64,000 nt of DNA, taken from the NCBI GenBank assembly GCA_019423635.1, contig JAHZBA010000004.1:50158-114157 (forward strand), given 5' to 3'. This DNA comes from Clostridiales bacterium (GTDB taxonomy: Bacteria; Bacillota; Clostridia; Oscillospirales; Oscillospiraceae). The position numbers and the translations under genes were made by a program. Below, in pieces: positions 33,196-40,804 of the stretch; the first letter of the stretch is position 1, and every line of letters begins with the position of its first letter. The notes beneath the pieces were generated by a model. The model was not told the origin of the DNA. It saw only the letters and a list, made by a program, of their open reading frames with translations, and ran no database searches.

Positions 33196-34050
33196 ATGCT
33201 GGATGGGAGCGAGGCGGGCAAACGGGGATACCTGAACGAGGATTTCCGGCTGTTCCATCTGAAGGACAGCCTGGCGCAGAAAATGGACTACCACTACCAT
33301 GAGTTTGACAAGCTGATCCTGCTGCTCCACGGAAAGGTCACCTACGCAGTGGAGGGGGTCACCTATTTTCTCCAGCCCTGGGACGTGCTGCTGGTGCAGC
33401 ACAGCATGATTCACCGGCCCATCATCGACCCCTCGGAGCCCTATGAGCGGGTGGTGGTGTGGCTGGGACGGGAGTGGATGCGGGCCCGCAGCGGCCCGGC
33501 CGAGCCGCTGGACACCTGCTTTGACGCCGCGCGGCAGCGGGGGTTCCACCTGCTGCGGACGGGGCCGGAGCGGCGTCTGGAGTACATGCGCACCATCCAG
33601 CGCCTGGAGGAGGCGCTGTGCTCCACGGAGTTTGGCGCAGCCCGAATGGCGGATACCCTCTGCCAGCAGCTGCTGATCGCAGTGAACCGGGACATTCTGG
33701 CGGATCACACCGCCCGGGAGGAGAAAGACAGCTACCGTCTGGACCCGAAGATGGAGGAGATCCTGCGCTATATTGCCGCCCACCTGGCAGAGCCGCTGCC
33801 GGTGGAGTCTCTGGCAAAGCAGTTCTACATCAGCCGCTATTACCTGATGCATCGCTTCAAGGAGGTCACCGGCTATACCCTCCACCAGTATATCAGCCAG
33901 AAGCGGCTGCTGCGGGCGGGGGAGCTGATCCGCTCTGGCGTGCCGGTGATGAAGGCGGCGGAGCAGGCCGGGTTCGCGGAGTACACCACGTTCCTGCGGG
34001 CGTTTCAAAACACCTTTGGGATGAGCCCCCGGGAATTCCGCCAGGTATGA
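33196..34050 (+). CDS. AraC family regulator 1 (cupin + HTH)
   Basis: 284 residues. N-terminal cupin sensor domain (residues 15-110, YHYHEFDKLILLLHGKVTYAVEGVTYFLQPWDVLLV with paired His) and C-terminal double helix-turn-helix (about 185-284, LAKQFYISRYYLMHRFKEVTGYTLHQYISQKRL and AGFAEYTTFLRAFQNTFGMSPREFR). GGAGGGGGAGAAGG precedes the ATG. The small-molecule ligand and targets are unknown; it is flanked by thyA (divergent) and an unrelated small gene. Confidence 0.9.
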   Translation: MLDGSEAGKRGYLNEDFRLFHLKDSLAQKMDYHYHEFDKLILLLHGKVTYAVEGVTYFLQPWDVLLVQHSMIHRPIIDPSEPYERVVVWLGREWMRARSGPAEPLDTCFDAARQRGFHLLRTGPERRLEYMRTIQRLEEALCSTEFGAARMADTLCQQLLIAVNRDILADHTAREEKDSYRLDPKMEEILRYIAAHLAEPLPVESLAKQFYISRYYLMHRFKEVTGYTLHQYISQKRLLRAGELIRSGVPVMKAAEQAGFAEYTTFLRAFQNTFGMSPREFRQV

Positions 34051-34200
34051 CTCTGGAGCAATTTCCGGAAATCATGAGAAAAAAGGAAGAAGAGACAGGG
34101 ATCACAGAGCAGGGACGACAATGCGGCCATGGGATTCCCGGACCGCTGGGGTTTTCTCTGTGAGAGGCCGTAAATGGGGAAAAATAATTGTGCAGAATGA

Positions 34201-34229
34201 TTGACAATACGGCGTTTCAACGGTATGAT
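34201..34229 (+). promoter_or_regulatory. Promoter of the 66-residue gene
   Basis: Consensus TTGACA (34201-34206), 17 bp, TATGAT (34224-34229). One of the strongest promoters in the window for a very small gene. Confidence 0.88.
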
Positions 34230-34259
34230 AAATGATATCTTATCTGATGGAGGTACAAA

Positions 34260-34460
34260 ATGGCTATCAAGCGGAGTGTTGAAGAGCGCGTTGCTGCCAT
34301 TGACCAGAAAATTGAAAAGCGGCGGAGCGAGATTGAGGTTCTGGAGGCCCAGAAGCAGCGGCTCCTGCATCCGGTCAACATGAGGACCGTCATGACAAAG
34401 GCGAAGGAAGCCGGGCTGACTCCGGAGGAGATTGCGGAGCGGCTTGGTCTCGACGTCTGA
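34260..34460 (+). CDS. Small coiled-coil/helix-turn-helix protein
   Basis: 66 residues, ATG at 34260 with TGGAGGT upstream. Residues 7-37 form a charged heptad helix (VEERVAAIDQKIEKRRSEIEVLEAQKQRLL), and the C-terminus MTKAKEAGLTPEEIAERLGLDV resembles a short helix-turn-helix. Own strong promoter and own terminator, so it is a monocistronic unit. Possible DNA-binding dimer; not a family I can name. Confidence 0.72.
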   Translation: MAIKRSVEERVAAIDQKIEKRRSEIEVLEAQKQRLLHPVNMRTVMTKAKEAGLTPEEIAERLGLDV

Positions 34461-34466
34461 GCATCA

Positions 34467-34501
34467 AAAGCGCACTGTGCGGCTGCACGGTGCGCTTTTT
34501 C
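34467..34501 (+). terminator. Terminator of the 66-residue gene
   Basis: AAAGCGCACTGTGC ... GCACGGTGCGCTTT stem (one mismatch) with GGCT loop, followed by TTTTT. Confidence 0.9.
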
Positions 34502-34701
34502 GTCTCCCCGGCGAGGCCTTCGGATACAGCGGGCACGAAGCGGCGCGGGAGGCCTGTGGGGTGCAGCCTGCCCCGCGCGGAGCAAAACGCCGCCGGGTGC
34601 GCCTGCGGGGCGGAACCGGTTTGCTCCGGCGATTGTCACCGCAGTGGGCCGCAAAGCGGCCGGGCAGACTTCCCAGGGGACACACGGCCCGGGAGATCCG
34701 C

Positions 34702-34755
34702 AGGCGGGCGATGCCCGCCTTGAAAATCGGAATACCGATTTTCAAGGGTTTTGAC
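34702..34755 (+). terminator. Tandem hairpins, second with T-rich tail
   Basis: AGGCGGGC GAT GCCCGCCT (34702-34720) abuts CCTTGAAAATCGG AATA CCGATTTTCAAGG (34718-34747), which is followed by GTTTTGACTG. The second stem is a perfect 13-bp hairpin. No gene ends here, so it may end an untranslated transcript. Confidence 0.6.
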
Positions 34756-35273
34756 TGTATGACACAGGCCCCGGGGGGAGAATCCCTGGAGGAGCGGCCC
34801 CGGACGGATGGGGTTCCCTGAATTTTCCATGCGGCAGGGCGCCTGGAGAGGGCCCTGCGGCGAAGAGGGTCTTTTGCCGGAGGAGTGGACGGAATATTCA
34901 TGGAAATACGGGAGGCGGTGTATAAAAAATGGCTTTATGTCGAGTAAAAACGGACGGGGCCAGAGGGCGGAAATTCAAATTCCGGGCGGCGGCGTCCTGG
35001 GGGAAAAACGGAGAAAATCATTGAAAATCAAGGGGAAAGTCGCTGTGGAAAACCGTGTGGAAAATGTGAATAACTATTTGTAAAAGAAATTACTCGAATG
35101 TGTTATGTAAATGGAATAGGTGGGAGAGAAGAGGAAAAATCTGGTATGGACGAAAAAAGCAAGCGTATTTTTGACGAAATTTGTCGGAATTCTTTTGCAG
35201 TTTTTCTCTCTTGACTTTTTCAAAATTTCCGCTTTTCCGGAAAAGACGACAGGATCGGCAAAAAAATTAGGCG

Positions 35274-35301
35274 TTGTCCGAGTGATTACAAAAAGTAATA
35301 T
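35274..35301 (+). promoter_or_regulatory. Putative promoter in the gene-free region
   Basis: TTGTCC (35274-35279), 16 bp, TAATAT (35296-35301). No protein gene follows for 570 bp, so the product would be an RNA or a very long leader. Confidence 0.5.
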
Positions 35302-35425
35302 ACAGAATTCGGCGAAATTTTCCAGCGGCGGCTTCGCTTCCTCCCATGCGGGCCCTCCGGCGGCCGTACGGGCAGACGGGGTCCGCCGGAATTTTCTGGG
35401 GCGGCGGCGCTGTTTTTGCCCCCGG

Positions 35426-35591
35426 GGAAGTCAATTTTGAGGAATTGCGAGGTTTGAGTGCAGGAAACTCCGCATGTAGAGGTACACAGTGTGCGCCTTC
35501 TGACGACTGCGATGCTCTGTGGGCGCACAGTGTGCGCCCCTGCAGGGGATTCTTTGGAATGGAAAATACCTGCCGTTCAAAATTGATTTCC
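35426..35591. repeat. Inverted-repeat-bounded segment (166 bp)
   Basis: GGAAGTCAATTTTGA at 35426-35440 pairs with TTCAAAATTGATTTCC at 35576-35591, one mismatch. Inside are two copies of CACAGTGTGCGCC, the second forming the palindrome GGGCGCACAGTGTGCGCCC (35521-35539). Size and layout match the other short hairpin elements of this window. Confidence 0.5.
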
Positions 35592-35612
35592 CTGTTTTGC
35601 CCCTTTTGGGGC

Positions 35613-35706
35613 TTGTGCTTTTGCGGGAAATCGTTTATACTAAGCATACTTATGTGCAGTGTCATGCGAAACTTCATGAAAAAGCAGACGTTGTCTGCTT
35701 TTTATC
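35613..35706 (+). promoter_or_regulatory. Promoter plus immediate terminator (attenuator or small RNA)
   Basis: TTGTGC (35613-35618), 17 bp, TATACT (35636-35641), then only about 35 bp to an 11-bp hairpin AAAAAGCAGAC GTT GTCTGCTTTTT (35679-35703). A transcript starting near 35648 would stop at about 35706 unless the hairpin is regulated. It precedes the asp23-like gene by 168 bp. Confidence 0.65.
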
Positions 35707-35873
35707 GCGCCGGCGGCGCGCGGAAGTTTTAGGGGACGCCATTTGCGCCGGAGGCGCAGATGGGCGCTGCGGGCAGCGGCGCCTCTTCCATGGAAAACGC
35801 CGGCTCTTCTGTGGAAGGACCGGATCAAAGGAGCGGCTGCTCCTGCCAATACTGGGAAAGAAAGGGTGTTCTC

Positions 35874-36224
35874 ATGATCCAACTCAAGTCTGAATTCGGT
35901 GAGATCTCCGTCAGCAGCGCCGTGTTCTCCAACATCACGGGCATGGCTGCCACCAACTGCTTTGGCGTCAAGGGCATGGCTTACCGCTCCATGACGGACG
36001 GGCTGGTGCATCTGCTGCGCCGGGAGGCCATGAGCAAGGGCGTCAGCATCACCTACCATGACGACAACTCCATCTCCATTGAGCTCCATATTATTGTGGA
36101 GAACGGCGTCAACCTCCCGGCGGTGTGCCGCTCGATCATGAACGAGGTGCGCTATGTGGTTACGAAGAATACCGGCGTCCAGGTCCAGGCTGTGGATGTG
36201 TGCGTCGATTCCATGATCCTGTGA
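35874..36224 (+). CDS. Asp23/Gls24 family envelope-stress protein (YloU-like)
   Basis: 116 residues from the ATG at 35874 (GAAAGAAAGGGTG upstream; the frame is open from 35760). The domain includes GEISVSSAVFSNITGMAATNCFGVKGMA and ISIELHIIVENGVNLPAVCRSIMNEVRYVV. Paired in Firmicutes with the DAK2-domain kinase FakA, as here with a 16-bp gap; the reason for the pairing is not understood. Cytosolic protein associated with the cell envelope stress response in staphylococci. Confidence 0.92.
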   Translation: MIQLKSEFGEISVSSAVFSNITGMAATNCFGVKGMAYRSMTDGLVHLLRREAMSKGVSITYHDDNSISIELHIIVENGVNLPAVCRSIMNEVRYVVTKNTGVQVQAVDVCVDSMIL

Positions 36225-36240
36225 GGGAGGTGCCCTGACC

Positions 36241-37920
36241 ATGACTGAACAAATCACCGGTGCGCTGTTTAAGCAGATGGTCCTCCACGGCGCCGCCGCC
36301 ATCACCGCCCAGAAGCAGGCCATCAACGATCTCAATGTCTTCCCCGTGCCCGACGGGGACACGGGCACCAATATGTCCATGACTATCGGCACGGCGGTGG
36401 CGGAGCTGCGCAAGAGCACCCCCTCCGCCCTGGATCAGGCCGCCTCCGTCACGGCCTCGGCGCTGCTGCGGGGAGCCCGGGGCAACTCCGGCGTCATTCT
36501 CTCGCTGCTCTTCCGGGGCCTCTCCAAGGGCCTCAAGGGCATGGAGAGCGCCGGCGCCGCGGCCTTTGCCGCCGCCATGCAGGAGGGCGTCTCCGCCGCC
36601 TATAAGGCCGTCATGAAGCCCGCCGAGGGCACCGTTCTGACCGTCTCCCGCCTTGCCGCCAAGGAGGCCGTGGACGCGGCCGCCGCCGGTGAGCGGGACG
36701 TGGAGAAGGTACTGGAGGCCGCCATCGCCAGGGGCCGGGAGACCCTGGCCCAGACCACAGAGATGAATCCCGTGCTGAAAAAGGCCGGCGTGGTGGACGC
36801 CGGCGGCAAGGGCTATCTCCTGATCCTGGAGGGGATGCTGGCCGCCGCCCGGGGCGAGCCGCTGCCGGAGACCGGGGAGGAGACGACCCAGGAGAAGGCG
36901 GACTTCGGGGCCCTGTCCGCGGAGGAGATCACCTTTGCCTTCGACACGGTGTTCATCGTGCGGAAGAAGGACCCCGACGTGGATCTGACGCCTCTGCGGA
37001 CGTACCTGGACAGCATCGGGGACAGCCTTGTGATCGGCGAGGACGACGAGGCCTTCAAGGTCCATGTCCATACCAACATCCCCGGCGAGGCGCTGACGGA
37101 GGCCCAGAAGTTCGGCACGCTGGAGCTTGCCAAGATTGAGAACATGCGTACACAGGCGGAGGACCTGGCCGCCGGCCGCCATGTGCAGAGCACCGATGAC
37201 CTGGAGGCGGTGGAGGCCGCCCTGGAGTCCAAGGGAGAGCATGCGGTGGCGGCACCGGATAAGAAGTTCGGCTTTCTGGCGGTGTGTGCCGGAGCGGGGC
37301 TGGAGGCGGTGTTCAAGGATCTGGGCGCCGACGGCGTGGTCTCCGGCGGACAGACCATGAACCCCTCCACAGAGAGCATTCTGGCCGGGGTGGACGCGGT
37401 TCCCGCGGAGACGGTGTTCGTCCTGCCCAATAACGGCAACATCATCATGGCCGCCCAGCAGTGCGACGCCCTGACGGAGAAGAACGTGGTGGTGATTCCC
37501 ACCAAGACGGTGCCCCAGGGGATCACGGCCATGATGAATGTGGATTTTGAGGCCCCGGATGCGGACAGCCTCACGGCGGCCATGACCGACAGCCTCTCCA
37601 CCGTCACGACGGTGCAGATTACCTACGCCGCGCGGGATTCCGACTTTGACGGCTTTGACATCAAGGTGGGTGACTACCTGGCCCTGGAGGAGGGCAGGCT
37701 GTTCGGAACGGACACCTCCTTGGACACGCTGCTGGGCCGTCTGGCGGAGGAGGCGCTGGAAAAGGGCGCGACCTTCATCTCCCTGTACTTCGGTGAGGAT
37801 GTGCTGGAGGAGGAGGCCCAGCGGGCTGGAGCGCTCTTTGAGACGGTCTGCCCCAACGCAGAGGTGGCGGTGCTCTCCGGCGGACAGCCGGTGTACTACT
37901 ACATTATCAGCATGGAGTAA
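36241..37920 (+). CDS. fakA: Fatty acid kinase catalytic subunit (YloV/DAK2 family)
   Basis: 559 residues. Phosphorylates fatty acids bound to a DegV/FakB protein, feeding PlsX/PlsY. N-terminal DhaL-like ATP domain carries NVFPVPDGDTGTNMSMTI (residues 36-53, metal-binding aspartates) and RGARGNSGVILSLLFRG; the middle and C-terminal domains include FDTVFIVRKK and VLPNNGNIIMAAQQCDAL. Ribosome site GGGAGGTG. The probable FakB partner is encoded at 19541-20380. Confidence 0.93.
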   Translation: MTEQITGALFKQMVLHGAAAITAQKQAINDLNVFPVPDGDTGTNMSMTIGTAVAELRKSTPSALDQAASVTASALLRGARGNSGVILSLLFRGLSKGLKGMESAGAAAFAAAMQEGVSAAYKAVMKPAEGTVLTVSRLAAKEAVDAAAAGERDVEKVLEAAIARGRETLAQTTEMNPVLKKAGVVDAGGKGYLLILEGMLAAARGEPLPETGEETTQEKADFGALSAEEITFAFDTVFIVRKKDPDVDLTPLRTYLDSIGDSLVIGEDDEAFKVHVHTNIPGEALTEAQKFGTLELAKIENMRTQAEDLAAGRHVQSTDDLEAVEAALESKGEHAVAAPDKKFGFLAVCAGAGLEAVFKDLGADGVVSGGQTMNPSTESILAGVDAVPAETVFVLPNNGNIIMAAQQCDALTEKNVVVIPTKTVPQGITAMMNVDFEAPDADSLTAAMTDSLSTVTTVQITYAARDSDFDGFDIKVGDYLALEEGRLFGTDTSLDTLLGRLAEEALEKGATFISLYFGEDVLEEEAQRAGALFETVCPNAEVAVLSGGQPVYYYIISME

Positions 37921-37930
37921 TGAACTGGAA

Positions 37931-37972
37931 AAGCAGGTCCGCCGGCATTTTGCCGGCGGACCTGCTTCGTCC
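37931..37972 (+). terminator. Hairpin after fakA
   Basis: Perfect 15-bp stem GCAGGTCCGCCGGCA / TGCCGGCGGACCTGC with TTT loop, then TTCGTCC. The T-run is short, but the stem is very stable. Confidence 0.75.
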
Positions 37973-38128
37973 TTGGCATCGGTCGGGCCTGCGGTCCGCC
38001 GCATCAGAGGGAGTGATCGTCAATGCAGCGCCGCCAGGCGGCACCGCAAGCCGCGAACGCGGCCGGGACGCGCCTGACTTTACAGGAAACGCCGGTGCGC
38101 TCTGCGCACCGGCGGGAAGCTGCCCGCC

Positions 38129-38161
38129 AGCGGAAAAGAGCAGTTACTCTTTTTCCGCTGC
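38129..38161. terminator. Hairpin spanning the stop codon of the four-helix membrane gene
   Basis: CAGCGGAAAAGAG / CTCTTTTTCCGCTG arms enclose the TAA stop of the minus-strand gene in the loop, so the last four codons are part of the stem. Confidence 0.5.
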
Positions 38162-38587
38162 GTTGACAGTATGAGAGGAGACCGGCGCATCCCAGCCCCG
38201 GCGGCTCCTGGGAATGGAGAAGTACACTACCAGTCCGGCGAGTCCCAGGACCAGCCCCACAGGGCCGCCCGCCTGACCCGGCGTCAGGAAGGTTCCGCCC
38301 GTCTTCCCCAAAAACCAAGTGTAGCCCGCGCCGTAGCACAGCTGGAGCAGCGTGCCCGCCAGAATCCCGATATGCCGCCGGAACAGGCGGGAAAAGAAGA
38401 GGACGGCCGCCGCCGCGCCCAGCAGCACCAGGCCGAAGAGGTCCATCACAAACATGATGACGGCCCCCAGCATCATGAAATCACTGAACCGCACCAGGCA
38501 GAAGAAGTAGAACCCCAGAATCAAAAGGAGGCCGCCCAGGGTTAAAACCACGTCCGCCAGGACGAAGCGGCGCCATGCCTTCTCCAT
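38144..38587 (-). CDS. Four-helix membrane protein of unknown function
   Basis: 147 residues from the ATG at 38587; it starts 10 bp after the upstream HD-domain gene stops and has only a weak ribosome site, so translation is probably coupled. Four hydrophobic segments lie at about residues 14-34, 38-60 , 68-88 and 100-122, separated by short basic loops; the tail is polar. No recognised domain. Confidence 0.65.
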   Translation of the reverse strand: MEKAWRRFVLADVVLTLGGLLLILGFYFFCLVRFSDFMMLGAVIMFVMDLFGLVLLGAAAAVLFFSRLFRRHIGILAGTLLQLCYGAGYTWFLGKTGGTFLTPGQAGGPVGLVLGLAGLVVYFSIPRSRRGWDAPVSSHTVNAAEKE

Positions 38588-38597
38588 AGCGTCTTTC

Positions 38598-39182
38598 TTA
38601 CAGGGCAAGCTCCGCGTTCACGGCTTCCTCACAGGACCGCTGGGCCAGAATGGTCTTTTCCATCAGCTCCTCCAGGGTCCAGCCCAGGCGCTCCGCCCCC
38701 TCTTTGATGACGTCCCGGGAACAGCCGGCGGCGAATTTCTTGTCCTTGAACTTCTTTTTCAGGGAGCTGACCTCCATGTCCTGGCAGCTCCTGCTGGGGC
38801 GCATTCTGGCCGCCGCGCCGATGAGGCCCGTCAGCTCGTCTGCGGCAAAGAGGACCTTCTCCATCTCGTGGACCGGCTCCACGTCGCAGCACAGGCCGTA
38901 GCCGTGGCTGCACACCGCGTGGATGAACTCGTCGCTGCAGCCGATTTCCGCCAGCAGCTCCGGGGCTTTTTTGCAGTGCTCCTCCGGCCACTTTTCAAAG
39001 TCCACATCGTGGAGCAGGCCCACGGTGGCCCAGAAGCCCGCGTCCTCGCCGCAGCCCAGCTCCGCGGCATACCAGCGCATGACGCCCTCCACGGTCAGGG
39101 CGTGCTGGATGTGGAAGGGCTCCGTATTGTACTTTTTCAGCAGGGCCAGGGCCGCGGCCCGGTCAGGACAGGTTGTCATCAT
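38598..39182 (-). CDS. HD-domain hydrolase
   Basis: 194 residues from the first of two ATGs at 39182 (AAAGGAG 6 bp upstream; the frame is open to 39962). HD phosphohydrolase core: His in HIQHALTVE (about residue 27), the HD pair in VGLLHDVDFEKWPEEH (about 57-58), then a second HIS-rich loop IHAVCSHGYG and CCDVEPVHEMEKVLFAADELTGL. Relatives hydrolyse nucleotides or phosphomonoesters. Co-directional with the membrane gene that follows. Confidence 0.85.
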   Translation of the reverse strand: MMTTCPDRAAALALLKKYNTEPFHIQHALTVEGVMRWYAAELGCGEDAGFWATVGLLHDVDFEKWPEEHCKKAPELLAEIGCSDEFIHAVCSHGYGLCCDVEPVHEMEKVLFAADELTGLIGAAARMRPSRSCQDMEVSSLKKKFKDKKFAAGCSRDVIKEGAERLGWTLEELMEKTILAQRSCEEAVNAELAL

Positions 39183-39223
39183 AATCGCTCCTTTACACCA
39201 AATGTCAGCGGCAACAGTATACT

Positions 39224-39802
39224 TCACTTTCCGCCAATTTGCAACTGCCGTGCGGCAAACTCCACCTGCTTCGTGAGACCTGCCAGAAAGGCCGCCGTCT
39301 CCTCTGGCGGCTCGGCCATGCCGCCGGCCATCCAGTTCTGGAGGATTCCGTTGCACCCCTGCGCCAAAAACTCGTACAGCCATCTCCGCTGCGCGGCAGA
39401 GAGCGCGGGGAAGCCGGCGTCTATCTGGCCGGACAGCTTCCGCCAGCACAGCTCCGACAGCCGCCTGGAGAACCCCGGGTCCCCATGGGGAGAGGCGATG
39501 AGCTGATACAGCCCGCCGCTTTTCACCACCTGCCGCAGCATGCCCTCCATGGCCTTTGGAAACCCGTCTGCGATGGACTGCTCCACATATTCCTCCAGCT
39601 GCGCCAGGAGCTCGTCCTCGATTTTGTCCATGAGGTCGTAGGGGTCCGCGAAGTGGCGGTAAAAGGTCGCCCGGTTGAGCTCCGCCCTTTGGCAGAGCTC
39701 CTTTACGGTCACCCTGTTCAGCGGCATCTCCCGCAGAAGCTCCAGAAATGTTTCCTGGATCACCCGCCTGGTGTATCGCACTCTTGCGTCCAGGGCCATC
39801 AT
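39224..39802 (-). CDS. TetR/AcrR family regulator
   Basis: 192 residues from the ATG at 39802 (AAGAGGTGGGT upstream; the frame continues to 39949). N-terminal helix-turn-helix RVTVKELCQRAELNRATFYRHFADPYDLMD (about residues 24-55). The C-terminal ligand domain is of the TetR_C_7/YxbF kind (FLAQGCNGILQNWMAGGMAEPPEETAAFLAGL). Divergently transcribed from a 39-residue membrane peptide across shared promoter sites with a symmetric operator, which suggests it controls that peptide and itself. Confidence 0.9.
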   Translation of the reverse strand: MMALDARVRYTRRVIQETFLELLREMPLNRVTVKELCQRAELNRATFYRHFADPYDLMDKIEDELLAQLEEYVEQSIADGFPKAMEGMLRQVVKSGGLYQLIASPHGDPGFSRRLSELCWRKLSGQIDAGFPALSAAQRRWLYEFLAQGCNGILQNWMAGGMAEPPEETAAFLAGLTKQVEFAARQLQIGGK

Positions 39803-39869
39803 ACCCACCTCTTTTGCAACAGCTTTCGCCGCCATGCCGCAGAACGGACACGTCCGTCCTGATTGCTGA

Positions 39870-39898
39870 TTGCCTGGCGGTCCTTCCGATATTATAAT
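39870..39898 (+). promoter_or_regulatory. Promoter of the 39-residue membrane peptide
   Basis: TTGCCT (39870-39875), 17 bp, TATAAT (39893-39898). The -10 region ATTATAAT reads the same on both strands, and TTGCTT (39918-39913) 16 bp from it on the minus strand gives an overlapping promoter for tetR. Confidence 0.75.
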
Positions 39899-39902
39899 AC
39901 AC

Positions 39903-39921
39903 CTGTCGCAAAAAGCAACAG
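39903..39921. promoter_or_regulatory. Candidate TetR-family operator
   Basis: CTGTCGC AAAAA GCAACAG: 7-bp arms with one mismatch around a 5-bp centre, between the divergent promoters and overlapping the minus-strand -35. Position and symmetry fit autoregulation by the TetR protein. Confidence 0.6.
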
Positions 39922-39943
39922 ATATCGCGAAAGGAGGACCCGG

Positions 39944-40063
39944 ATGCACACGCTGCTGTCATGGCTTGTACGGATGCTGTCTGTGCCTGTCATCATGTTT
40001 TGCTCTCTCGTCGGTACCGTTGGAATCATAAAGGCGATTTTGCGGTTCCTGGGGCGCAGATAA
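39944..40063 (+). CDS. 39-residue membrane peptide
   Basis: ATG at 39944 has AAAGGAGG at ideal distance and a near-consensus promoter; the sequence is one hydrophobic helix (residues 7-32, LVRMLSVPVIMFCSLVGTVGIIKAIL) with a basic C-terminus (RFLGRR). Too short for most gene finders. It has its own terminator. Divergent from the TetR gene, hence a probable regulated single-pass peptide, perhaps a modulator of a transporter or a toxin-like peptide; not homologous to anything I recognise. Confidence 0.72.
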   Translation: MHTLLSWLVRMLSVPVIMFCSLVGTVGIIKAILRFLGRR

Positions 40064-40064
40064 C

Positions 40065-40098
40065 AAGGAGCGGTCCCCTTAAGGGGACCGCTCTTTTA
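40065..40098. terminator. Terminator between the membrane peptide and the DUF2461 gene
   Basis: 13-bp stem GAGCGGTCCCCTT / AAGGGGACCGCTC directly adjoining, then TTTTA. The DUF2461 stop codon overlaps its right edge. Confidence 0.85.
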
Positions 40099-40776
40099 TG
40101 GAGCATCCGGGTCCGGATCTCCGTCCAATGTGATGAAATAGTCGTAATAGGGCAGCAGGAATGTCCATCCTGTCTTCAGCCGCTCCACGATCTCCCGGCC
40201 AAACAGCTCCTCAGTGAGCTTGTCCCGGTGAATGAGGGTGAAGGATTTGGCCCGATACCAGGGCTCCAGCAGCGGGACGGGGGCGGCGGCCCTGGGCCGC
40301 TTGTAGTCCTCCGTCTCCAGGGAGAATTCCGTCTGGCCGCGCAGCCTGCGGGTCAGCTGCTCCATGGGGCCGGGGTCTCGGCTGATCCGGGCGCGGAGCT
40401 TGGCCATGGTGATGGGTTTGGGCATCCAGTAGCCCATGCCGTGGCTCCAGCCGTCGGGCGTCAGCTCAAACCAGAAGGTGGGCCGGGCGGTCCACTGCTC
40501 CGAGGGCTGCTCCACAGAGAACCACAGGCACTCCTTGTAGGGTCCCCGGCCGTGGAGGCGGCGGGCGTCCCGGTAGATGCGGGTGACCTTGCGGATCAGC
40601 CCCAGATCCGGGCGCTGTTCAGCCATGAAGGCGTACAGCTCGTCCGCCAGGGCGCACATGGGGCGGTAGAATTGGGTCAGGTAGATCTCTTTATGGGCTT
40701 CAAACCACGTCCGCTCGTTGTTGAAGCGGATGCCCCACAGAAAATCCACCGTCTCGTCGGTAAAGCCGGTAAACAT
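40096..40776 (-). CDS. DUF2461 family protein
   Basis: 226 residues from the ATG at 40776 (GGGAGGAACCC upstream; the frame continues to 40854). Signature MFTGFTDETVDFLWGIRFNNERTWFEAHKEIY and IYRDARRLHGRGPYKECLWFSV are typical of DUF2461 (TIGR02453) proteins. Soluble, function unknown. First of several small minus-strand genes. Confidence 0.87.
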   Translation of the reverse strand: MFTGFTDETVDFLWGIRFNNERTWFEAHKEIYLTQFYRPMCALADELYAFMAEQRPDLGLIRKVTRIYRDARRLHGRGPYKECLWFSVEQPSEQWTARPTFWFELTPDGWSHGMGYWMPKPITMAKLRARISRDPGPMEQLTRRLRGQTEFSLETEDYKRPRAAAPVPLLEPWYRAKSFTLIHRDKLTEELFGREIVERLKTGWTFLLPYYDYFITLDGDPDPDAP

Positions 40777-40804
40777 GGGTTCCTCCCGGGAAGCAGAGAT
40801 GTCG

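Larger units (their letters stand above)
34502..35873. other. 1.4-kb gene-free region with promoters and hairpins
   Basis: No frame has a credible start site plus recognisable product; ORFs here (for example 34808-35083) are unconvincing. Signals seen: tandem hairpins at 34702-34747; an AT-rich stretch 35000-35330 with two TGTGGAAAA motifs (about 35042 and 35054); a promoter at 35274-35301; inverted arms at 35426-35591; and a promoter followed at once by a terminator at 35613-35706, just upstream of the asp23-like gene. It may encode one or more untranslated RNAs. Confidence 0.55.

Noticed and set aside
34432..34901. Frames on both strands across the tandem hairpins (34432-34821 plus, 34464-34901 minus)
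   Set aside because: They run through the terminator and palindromes and have biased Arg/Gly/Pro composition typical of random GC-rich frames.
34808..35083. 91-codon frame in the gene-free region
   Set aside because: No recognisable domain, no ribosome site close to the ATG, and the sequence turns AT-rich within the frame. Kept only as part of the non-coding description.
35030..35110. Possible replication origin because of TGTGGAAAA motifs and AT-rich DNA
   Set aside because: Only two DnaA-box-like matches, neither TTATCCACA, and no dnaA, dnaN, recF or parAB genes nearby.
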